This document shows positions 44,152-54,200 of a stretch of 64,000 nt of DNA, one piece after another. The stretch's first letter is position 1. Each line of letters opens with the position of its first letter. The position numbers and the translations under genes were made by a program. The notes under the pieces are model-generated. The model was not told the DNA's origin. It did no database searches and worked only from the letters and a program-made list of their open reading frames with translations. The stretch is from Adiantum capillus-veneris (lineage: Eukaryota > Streptophyta > Polypodiopsida > Polypodiales > Pteridaceae): the NCBI GenBank assembly GCA_014529385.2, contig CM043963.1, forward strand, positions 73,453,912-73,517,911, in the 5' to 3' direction.

Positions 44152-45752
44152 TGTAACATTTAATGGCCTAGTAACTTGTGTATAGCGGAAAATATCATGA
44201 ACATAGTGAGCATTTCATTAGAATAGATTCCTAATGAGATTAACAAGAGTGCTTGGGTGGAGAGAGCAACAAAAAGCATAACACCTAGTTAGATAGCATG
44301 AACAATACTTCAAAAGAGAGAGAAATTAAGCAATTGACAACAGTTGAGGATCAGATTTGCATGGAGCCGGTCCCCCCTCCAAAAGGCTTTGTATTATGGT
44401 TTCTCCCATCAAGAGAGACATTTTACAATACAATTTCTTGTGTTTCTTCAATAATAGCTAGTGCAATGAAGATGGAAACTTCATGCACTATACAAAACAC
44501 TTATCAAACACAACATCAATTCCCTTACGGTCTCAGACCCAAGACCTCACACACCTTTGAAGATGGTGAGAGCTAGCGGGGTATGAGAGTAGATTGAGAG
44601 GAAGAAGGAGTATTCTTACGAGAGAGATGTACATCTCCTCACATAATCACTCATATTAGCATAGCTTAGCTTAGTAATTAGCATGGTAGAGGAGATGAGC
44701 ATGCATTGAAGCTTGGCTCTTGGTTGGATTTGCATCACAAAGACAAGAGTTGTTGGTGTAGGCCTCCCTTCTCACAAGCTTGGAGTAGGTGATAAGCTTT
44801 TCATTCAAGCTTGAGAAGGAGAGAGAATCTTCTTTTCTTCACACATGAGATTGTGTGAGTGTGTGTGTGATAATGCCTTGCAAAAATCAGCCCCCTCTCT
44901 CTCTTGGTCGACCCCCCTTTCAAATTGCTCTTGCTACAATCCTATTATACCTCCCCAAGCTTAGCCAATGGGAATTAAGCAGTATAAGTGATAGCCTTGT
45001 GACATGTGTCCCCCTTTCCCCTTTTGTGAGAAATTTAGGTAATTATTTAATTCAACTAAAATCTCATTGGACCCCTTTGCCTCCTGGCCAATAGGAATCA
45101 CGCAAGCCATTGGGCTGCTGAATGCTCATTGGTCTCCTTGGGAGATTGTCCAATAGTCTTCTAGAGAGCTTAATTCTTATTGGTTCTTTTATTAAGTGTT
45201 TTTAAATTAATTAAACTAGATTTATTCTAGCCTAATTCTCATTGGTCCACCTCCAAGGCCATCCAATAGGAATTGGGTACACCTTGTGGGCATCTGGGCT
45301 AGGGAGCTGACATGTGTCCCTCATTCCCTTTGTGTAAAGGGAGCTTGTGTGTGTGTGTGTGTGTGTGTGTGTGAGTTTCTCTCTCATCCCCTACTTGCAA
45401 GGCTCGCCCCCTCCTATGTAGGGATTGCTAAAGACTTTTGGGACACACACAAAGTATCCAATTCCCCCAATGTTTGACCTTTGGACACAACCTTTGAATT
45501 TTGGAACCTTAGCATTTTGAAAGTCTTAATGGGCGGAACCTTAGGGTCTTTTAAGCCCATTGTTGCACATGGCGCTTTTACAGATGCCCCCCCCTTTGGA
45601 TCCCTATTTTCCCTCCTTTGGATCCCTACTGTGGCCGGTCTGCCAGCTTAACCAATATTCTAGCTTTTTCTCCCCTAGCACTTCCCCATATTAAATGATC
45701 AGTTTAACATGAGAAAATCATTTAGGAGAATTAGATATTGATTATTATGACA
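44152..45752 (-). repeat. Chromovirus-2 5' LTR (1601 bp)
   Basis: Plus-strand ends TGTAACATTTAATG..TTATTATGACA. It contains the CCAAT/ATTGG array (about 44950-45270) and a (TG)n run at 45347-45373. A frame on its antisense strand (44298-44576) is shared with 25973-26260 but has no recognisable domain. Confidence 0.9.
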
Positions 45753-46850
45753 CATTGTACCCCGGGTTTTTCCTAACAATAGATTGAACAAATAACACAT
45801 TTTCCCAACAACGAGAAACTTTGACCGACTAAAATTGGTGTATTTGTGTTGATTGACTAAAATTGGTGAATGGGTGCACACAAAAATTGATTAGGGCCTT
45901 TCTTATATTAGAGTGGGATCATCTTCATAGAGGTGATTTTATCATCTCTATGTGCATGTGCTCTTATCCTTGAAATCAATACATATACATCGCTTTAGAA
46001 TCTAGATATAAGCCCATTGCCATCATGCAATGTGTAGTATTGAGTGAAACTCTTTGCATATATTCAATATATTCTTCTTTTGTAGTGCTCTATTCTTTTT
46101 TTTTTCCTGCAAAACTCACAATTGTGAGTGGATAGTATTAAGAACACCAGAAATATTCACCAACATCAAGCTCAGACCGAGCCTTGAGGGTCATAAGATT
46201 ACAAGTTTTCTGCTTGACAGAGAGACCACAACTACTCCTAGGCTTTACTTATTACCACTGCAAAGTGCTCTATTCTTAAAACTTGGAAAACCTTCACTAA
46301 TGGTGATGTCTGACTATTGCCTAAATTTGTAATTTTGCTTTCATTTTCTCCCCCCTATGTTCCTTTTTCTTGGGATGCCTCTCTCCCTACCTGTGAGGAA
46401 AAGTTGTAAGCTTTTCTTCGTTTATTAATACAATTCTTGTTTTGTCAAAAATTTAAAAAATGAATTTTTTTAAGAGATAAATTTAGGTGCTCAGTAGGCC
46501 AAAAATTGATGGTTGCTTTTCTTGTCAAGGGGCCATTTTATCTGTCAAAACAAGTGTTGGGAAAAACTAAATTATGTGTTGTTTTTTCGTGTGCATATAC
46601 ACATACATATGGTAAAATATGTGTACACTATGTAGGCATAACATGTAAAACAAAGCACATGATGTGAAAAAAATTTAGTATACCTGTGAACTTTAGGCCT
46701 TGGTGCTCACTCTAAGGTAATGTAAAGAATCACATGAAATTCGATTTCAAATTTAGGGATTTTGTAGGTGGAGACAAGTTCTGTAAAGAATCACATGCAA
46801 AGTTGAGATTCAAATTCAAAATTTGGGGTACATTTCAACTTTTGTGGGTG
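45753..46850. other. Non-coding stretch
   Basis: AT-rich DNA with no supported coding region, RNA gene or transposon ends. Confidence 0.5.
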
Positions 46851-46860
46851 GGTTGTACAA

Positions 46861-47102
46861 TAAGGCTGGGTTCAGATGCTGCGGTGGAAACCTTGCACAC
46901 AGGGGTGTCGAAATTGCGTTGCAGGTGAAGCTTCTCTTCCTCCCGGTCCTCCTTTTCTGTGCCCCCCCCCTCTCCTCTTGGAACTGCTGCTAGCCTCTCT
47001 CAACTACTCTCTCTTTTTTGCTTTTCCTCCAACATTGTTCAGACGAGGCGGCAGTAGACCTGCGGCAACCTGTTCCTCCGGCCTCGTGTGAATCCAGCCT
47101 AA
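46861..47102. mobile_element. MITE-like element, 242 bp
   Basis: Imperfect terminal inverted repeats: TAAGGCTGGGTTCAGAT at the left and, inverted, TTAGGCTGGATTCACAC at the right. The flanks share GTTGTA (46852-46857 and 47103-47108), possibly a decayed 8-9-bp target duplication. The interior is GC- and pyrimidine-rich and non-coding. It sits about 380 bp upstream of the PI-PLC start codon. The superfamily is not decided. Confidence 0.5.
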
Positions 47103-47135
47103 GTTGTAACTTGTTTGGGCAAACGATAGATAAAA

Positions 47136-47143
47136 CTATAAAG
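47136..47143 (+). promoter_or_regulatory. Possible TATA box of the PI-PLC gene
   Basis: CTATAAAG lies about 345 bp upstream of the ATG, just downstream of the MITE-like element. Assigned only by motif and position. Confidence 0.25.
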
Positions 47144-47484
47144 TGTTCTCAAGAAGAGAATGTTGTTATGGCGAGTAGTAGTGATGTCGGGCCTCGGCAT
47201 TGCCAAAGCTTTTGTGGCACTGGCGACAAAGAAATCCAGATTACTAGATCAAATTTGTGCTCGCAGCAGCAATACAGCATTGATTACACTCGTTATTCGC
47301 AGTGATTAGCACTGCTAAGAGTCGCTAATCACGCTTCTTCAGTGGCGAGCATCAAGCTCGAGCTTAGAATGCTTCTTGGGCTCTGTTTTTCTGTGGTGGG
47401 GACGCAAATCACCAAGCTCTCCTGCTATTTTTGCGGAGCTTCCATCCTTAAATCGCCATTGTAGCGACAGCTTCACTCGCAGAA

Positions 47485-47648
47485 ATGCGCTTCCTAGCAG
47501 CTGCACTGCTACTCGCGCTTTGCTGCCTCCACACTTCGCAGGCTCTTTGCTTCAATGGGCAGTGCCAGGTAAAGCAACCCACATCTTCCTTTTTCTCTTT
47601 GTTGCAGGTTCTTGGCCGCAATACGTCTGACTTATGCATTGATACGAG
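47485..47648 (+). CDS. PI-PLC-like exon 1
   Basis: It starts at the ATG that gives a strong signal peptide and ends at ACGAG before GTGAGT. Codons 29-41 (GTAAAG..TTGCAG, 47569-47607) look like a 39-nt intron but are in frame, so they may be either retained coding or a tiny intron. Confidence 0.8.
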
Positions 47649-48187
47649 GTGAGTTATCGCATTCTTGCATTTGGTCAGTAATCCCAACAATGAACTCTGC
47701 ATTAAGCTCTTGACTAAGTGTTCAACAAGAAGTGGCCGGATGTCAGAGCATTGGAAATCTGCAATTAATCAGTTCTTGATCATGAAAGATTTCTGTCAAG
47801 AAAAGGGTGGGAATTTGGTTTGATAACTTCTTTTTCATTGATTATCTTCTTGCAAGACCATAAAATTATGTTTGTTCCTGCAATTTGTGCATACACTTCC
47901 CGCATGTTCATTTCGGATTTGAATAATGGTGTATTTTTGCTTGGATTTTGTATCACTTTCAGCTAAGGCAAATCTGCTTGCGAAGTGCGGATTGTGCCAC
48001 AGGACTCTTCTGCTCAACTTGCGTTGCAAATGGTGACCTTCTCCCCCGATGTCACCGCTACACGGCAACGAATGTCACTGATGTTGTAAGCTTACATTCT
48101 TCTGCTTTTGGAACGGATGCAAGGATTTCTATTAATACATGTTTTAAGTGTGAATAATTAGGGAATGCCACAAAACACTATACTAAA

Positions 48188-48253
<66 letters not shown>

Positions 48254-51200
48254 ATTGTTATATTAAACATCTTCAAAAGGCCAAAATGACCTATGAGACC
48301 AAATTGATACAATCCTTGTGGATCTAATCCAATGTCTGGGTACAAAAATGAAATGAAGTAAAGTGAAAGCATAAAACTAAAAGACTCAAATCATCAGCTT
48401 GAAAATCATCATCATCATCGTCCATGCCTGGCATCAGGCATTGTCCGAGAAAGTATTGCATGAGTCGCTGAAGAGCTTCATCAATGTACGCCTCTGTAAA
48501 TAATCGTATTGGGCGTCTCCCATGTCGTGCTAGAATAGTCCTGATTCTCTGGTGGAGTCTCCGTCGATGTCGTGGTTGCCCCCGTAGACGTGGGCGTCTA
48601 GCTCTCCCGAGCTCAATGGCTCTGCCCACTAGTATACCTCCGATAGAAGTGGGCTCTGAAGTCTGTTGCGAAGCACACTCATCCAGCTGCAGAGTCCCTG
48701 CTCTAAAGAAGTTAGTGATCTCCCTTTGTGAATGTCTCCCACGACCTGGTCTCCTCAAGAGACTTTCCTTGTGTCTGCGCAACTCTAGCAAAAACAGCCC
48801 GAGGCATCTCTGATCCTGATATCTCATGACTCTAATAGACAGTGAAAGCGGTCTCGTATCTCATAGTATTACCGGACAATCACAAATGTGATGTAACTTT
48901 GTCTCTGGTTCTATATGACATAACCGGCATATCCTGGCTTATGTTGGTACTCTCCTAAATCTGACAGTCTCAATCTCTAGCTGATGACATGATGTGCGCA
49001 TCTGACCAACAACACATCGTATCCCATAGGATAAATGAGTGTCCATACAAGCCGGTCTGATCACATATCCATCCTCTGTTAGTTGGAGGAAATGCTCTCT
49101 ATAGAAAGCCATCTTCGTGCCCAACTCTTGTACCAGCTGCATCCATGAAGTTGAATCAAATCTTGATGTATAAGTCTAGTGGTCTCCATCTGTGTGAGAG
49201 AAAGGGAGGGTGCATCCAAGGAGTACTGGAATGGAGGCAGTCTATCCATGTTGAAGCCGTGTGACTGAAACCTTAATGTCATCTGCCCATACAAACATGC
49301 TGTGTACCCTTGTAGCGCTAGCTGTCGAGATGACTCAAGTGCTAGTGAGCATATCTATCTCTGTGAAGGTCCCATAAATTATGCATGAAGGAAATTGATT
49401 TAGTAAGGGCCTCATTTACGAGAGGAGAGGCAACTAGCTCAGCCCGAATAATCTCATGTGGCACTGAGGCCTTAGCTCGAATCATCCGAGAGATCATAGA
49501 GACTAGAGGCCTCTCCATACATCTCCATCCATCAGTGCTACCAAATCTGCCCTGGTGGTCTTTTGAGGGCCCCCAAATCTAAACCCCATAGAGCATAGTT
49601 GAAGCCACTAGAGTGTTAGAAAGCCACAGCTTTGTCTGAGGTTCCTGAAACTGAACCTGCGAACACATCTTCTCCAAACCTCCTAAGGTTGCATAAGCAC
49701 TGGTCAATCTACGTCTCTGCTGCTCTCCTCAATGAAAATGCCGATTCACTGAAGACTACCCCAAGATAGGTATATGCATCTGTATACTCCACTGTCTCTT
49801 GGCCATATGTAAAAGTAGGTGCTGATCTCCTGACCCACTATGGTGTGGTGTTAAATTGTTAGGTGCTACGGAATGATTGTTTGCGCTTTGCTCAAGATGA
49901 GTGCTCCGAATTGTGCTCAAGGTTCCTTTTAATTCTTATGGAAGGGAGAGCCTTCCGTTCTTTATGGAGAGTGCTGTGATCACGAACAAAGTGAGTGGAT
50001 ATTGTGCGTGCAAGTGAATGAGATTGAGAGATAGAGAGAGAAGAGAGATAGGACACCAGAGACGTAAAACCCTCCTCCGAAGGCCCACTCTCGTCGGCGA
50101 GAGTGGTCTACTTATGATTGCACAAAGTGGTACAATGCGTATGCAATGGACTGATGCAACTTGGACTATGCCGATGACGAGGACGGTGACGACGAAGACG
50201 ACTTGATGGTGGCTGAAATCTGAGATCTTCTAATTGCTGAATTTCGGTGGCTGAAAATGACTGTTTTGGCTGCGTTTTTATGGGCTGAAATTGGGGGAAT
50301 TTCTGCAACCAATTGGGGCTGATCTGCTGCTGTTGAGGCTTGCTGAGAACGCTGTGGATCTGCTGCAGTTTGGGGCTGAAAATCACTAACGCTGATCTGA
50401 TCTGCTACAGAGGGGTTGCAAAGCAAAAACGCTGATGCATCTTCTGCTCCATATGGCTGAAAATGAAAAACGCTACTGCCCTTTCCTAGCGTTACTAAAT
50501 TCCTAATGGTCTAGAGTGCTGGTGATGAAAGGCATCCACAAACGCTAGGGACTGGGAGTGGCTGGCGATCATGCAAGGTGGAAACTCCAAGGATCTGAAA
50601 ATGCCCGGCGAGGATGGGGATCCAAAACGTTAGGGTGTTGAGGGGTTACTGCTGAGAAGTTGCCTGTTGAGCGGAAAGCTCCTGCTGCCTCTTCTGCCAT
50701 TGAGTGCTAACTTGGGTTTGCTTATATATTAACTTAGCAAAATTGCCCTACCTACTTTTGTTGGAAAGTCGCTTAAAAATAATAAGTGAAAATACCAAAA
50801 ATAGGGAAAATAGGCTAATTGCACTAGAAAATTCCCCTGACTGAATCTGATGGATTCTGAAGGGAATACTGATGATCATGCTGTGTGCAACCAGAGGATA
50901 TGCATCTATGCTAAGTGACTGGGCATGCACGGTCTACGAATAGACTCACAAAAGTGCCAGATTACTGCTAATCTAGACGTGACTGGACTGACTGAGCCCT
51001 GTTATGCTGTAGCTTGTCCACGGACACATAGGGTTGGGATGTGTCACGTGACATCCCCTCCTTTTCAAAGTGAGGTACTGGTACCGAACTGTATGGCGTC
51101 GAGGGAGATCGCCAATAGCATCCGGAATCCTGGAATGGATTCTTCGCCGGCCTACTCTGATGTGTGGGTCGTGCGGTACTTGAACTTCATAAAGGTCTGC

Positions 51201-54200
51201 AATGCTTGCTTCTTTGGGCCGCACCGAAAGCGACACAAAGTCTTCTGTGGCTCCTTCGATGCTTCAACTTTGTCGAGAGTCCTGCTTCTTTCGTCTTCAA
51301 GATTCTCCATGGCTGAAAATTCCTGAAACCATTTCCAACACAAAACCATGAACATACTTATTCCATGTAAAGTGAGTGGAAAAAATCTTGTCTTTGCTAA
51401 AGACTGTGTATGCAATGTAGATGAACATAGAGACGGAGCGACAACCTGTTCATCAAACACATGCAAACAATGAGATCGAATCTTGTGTTTCTGATCTAAA
51501 TCAATCAACTGTGGCAAAACACAATGGAAATGCCCATGCTTGGTGCTCATACTTTCATGTGCTCGTTCGGAAACTGTCATGCCAAGGAAGAGACATACAA
51601 TGTGACTTCCTTATATACATACTTTTCAGCTTTTCATGAACAATCCGCATACATTCGTGCTCATCCATGAGTGAAACGTGCTCAATATACAACATGTCAT
51701 GCCTAGGAAAAGGGATCACATAACGATGTTGACTAAAATACAGGAAACGATCACGAATGAAACATTCGAACAATGTGTGCGTATCAATTATGCGAACACA
51801 TAATACTTCCTGTGAGGGTTCTTTAGACCTAGGCTCGAGAGCCAAGATCGATCCTTCTTGAATGATCGAATCGTCCTGTGGGGGTTCTTTGGACCTTGAC
51901 TCGAAAGCCAAGATTGGATCTTCGTGATTGATCGAATCTACAACGAGGTTAGCTTCGCTAGAAAAAGCGTCCACTAATACATCATCCTTGTGAACAATCA
52001 CAACTTCTTCATGCAAATCATCATGCTTGTGAGAAATCACATCTTGATCATGCAAATCATCATGCTCATCATTATCATCCAGATCATCATGTAAATCATT
52101 ATCATTCAAATCATTATCATTCAAATCATCATGCTGCTCATAATCATGTAAATTCTGTGTGTCATGCTGTGAAGAAAAAAAAGACTCAGAGAGTCTCCTT
52201 CTCCCGAATCCTTTCACTCTTGTCCTGTATATTAGCAATGAGAGATGGAGAATGAGCAATGTCCTCTCCATGAATGACAATAGGAGAATCACTTGTGGCA
52301 TTGAGAGTTATAGTGTTAGTCTTAAAATCCATGAGAGCGTCATTATTACGAAACCATCGAATGTCCAAAATCATATCACATCCTGAGAGAGGAGAAACAA
52401 CAAATCTTCTAGTGAAGGCTGTCTATTTAATTGCAAATAACACATCAAGGCACTCTTCCGTGATGAGAGCGTCCATACCGGGACGAAAGCCAGAGACCTC
52501 GATAGGAGATCTCGGACTAACTTCGAGGCGGGCTCTCTCAACAAGAGAGGAACTGATCACATCATGCATACTACCTGGTCAAACAAGATGACAAAACGAT
52601 GCTCCGACGTACGACCATAACATTTAATGAGAGAATCATCAATGGGAGGGTCCTGAGAAACTTGGGGCACACTCGTGTTATCATTCATTGCATTGACAGA
52701 GGAAGTGGGTGTTGTGGGTTCTTTAGATTCATTCGATTCAAGCTTAGGACATGTTCTTTTTATGTGACCCTTAATGTGACAATGAAAACAACGACCTTCC
52801 TTAGAATAAGTGCTTTGTTCTTCCGACGTGATATATCCTCCTACAATTCCTTGTGCTACCTTTTCATATGGAGTAAGCTTAGGTTTAGCAATTGTGTTAG
52901 CCTTATCCTTAGATTCATTGGAAGAATTCTTTGATGAGAGACTGTTGGAAGATTGGTTAGAAGAGTTATCATTCTTACCGTTCTGAGGGTTGTGAGAAGT
53001 CTGCGAGGTACTTGTGGAAGTCTTGTTCTCCTTAGACTTTCCCTTGTTGTGCTTCATCTCCTGTGCGAGAGCAATTGCTACCGCCTTGTTGAGATCGATT
53101 GGATCGAGTACCTCGACATCGTACTTGATATACTCGTCCAATCCAAAGAGAAAAGCCTCTTTGCGTAATTGAGTGACTAGCTGCAAAACACGGTTAGAAA
53201 AAGACATAACCGGCATACCATTTTGCTTGAGAGAGCGCCAATCGTCCTTCAATCGTGCGAGGTACTGAGGTGGCATAAACCGTGCCTTGAGCTTGTCTTG
53301 GAAATCAGCCCAATTGAAAGAAAGAGGCGTGAATCCGTCGGCTGCCTCTAGGTGCGAGGTTAGTTGTGCCTCTTGCCATGCGTGGTACCAATTGATGGCA
53401 TCACCGGCAAGGTACATAGCTGCCGTCAAAACTTTGCTATTTCCTGTTTTCTTAGTTGTCGCAAAATAAGCATTAACTTGATGCAACCAAGAATGAATAC
53501 CCGTAGCATCCATCTTACCGTCATACTTATTGAAAGTCAACTTCTCTGTGATTGGATGGTTGGAATCCGCATCGTGGCTCGCGCCACTTGATGAACTCCC
53601 ACGATCTTTGGGTGGTTCGGTTTTCAAAGCTAGCACTCGGGAAATAAATTCTTGAGTGCGTAGCTCCCTTTGAGCTTTACGCTCGGCCTCCAAGGCCGCG
53701 CTTCGTGCTGCCGCTTCCTCCTTTCTTAGTTCTTTTCTTTCTTTCCTTGCGTCTTGTTCGCGTTCTAAAGCAAGGCGCTTGTCTTCCTGTTGTGCGGCAA
53801 GTCTGGCGTTTCTTTCGTCGCGCTCGCGGTCCTTGGCTTCTTGTTCTGTGGCAAGTCTTGCAATTCTGTCGTCACGCTCACGGTCCCTAGCTTCTTGTTG
53901 TTCCGCTTTGCTTGCGAGTTGTGCCAGTGCAACTCGATTCGTTTCTTGTTGTTGGGCCATCATGTCCAACATTGACTTGACCATTATCTCTATAGGAGTT
54001 AGTACAACTCGTGGCGTAGATGGCGAAGGGGGAGGGTCGAAAAAGTCTCCTGGTGGGGAAAAATCTTCGCCGCCTCTCTCATGCTCATCAGCTGTATGCG
54101 AAGTATCCATTCCGCTTCAGGTGACGACCATGCACTAGGATCTTTGGTTCTTAAGTTCATGAGGAACTTGGGGTCTTGAGGGTCTTGGTTCTTGGGTTCT

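Larger units (their letters stand above)
42955..45752 (-). mobile_element. Chromovirus-2: 5' LTR, leader and gag, truncated
   Basis: Minus-strand order: LTR 45752-44152, tRNA-Met primer site, leader, gag start at 43728. The element stops at about 42955 against a copia gag fragment, so everything downstream of gag is lost. The LTR is the most complete copy in the window (1601 bp) and matches the chromovirus-1 LTRs. Confidence 0.85.

Noticed and set aside
48324-48827. Independent Arg-rich host protein
   Set aside because: It continues the LINE-2 zinc-binding tail in orientation and order and ends at the LINE 3' motif.
52557-54110. Host coiled-coil protein gene
   Set aside because: It lies between matching LTRs with PBS and PPT and carries a gag domain and CCHC knuckle.
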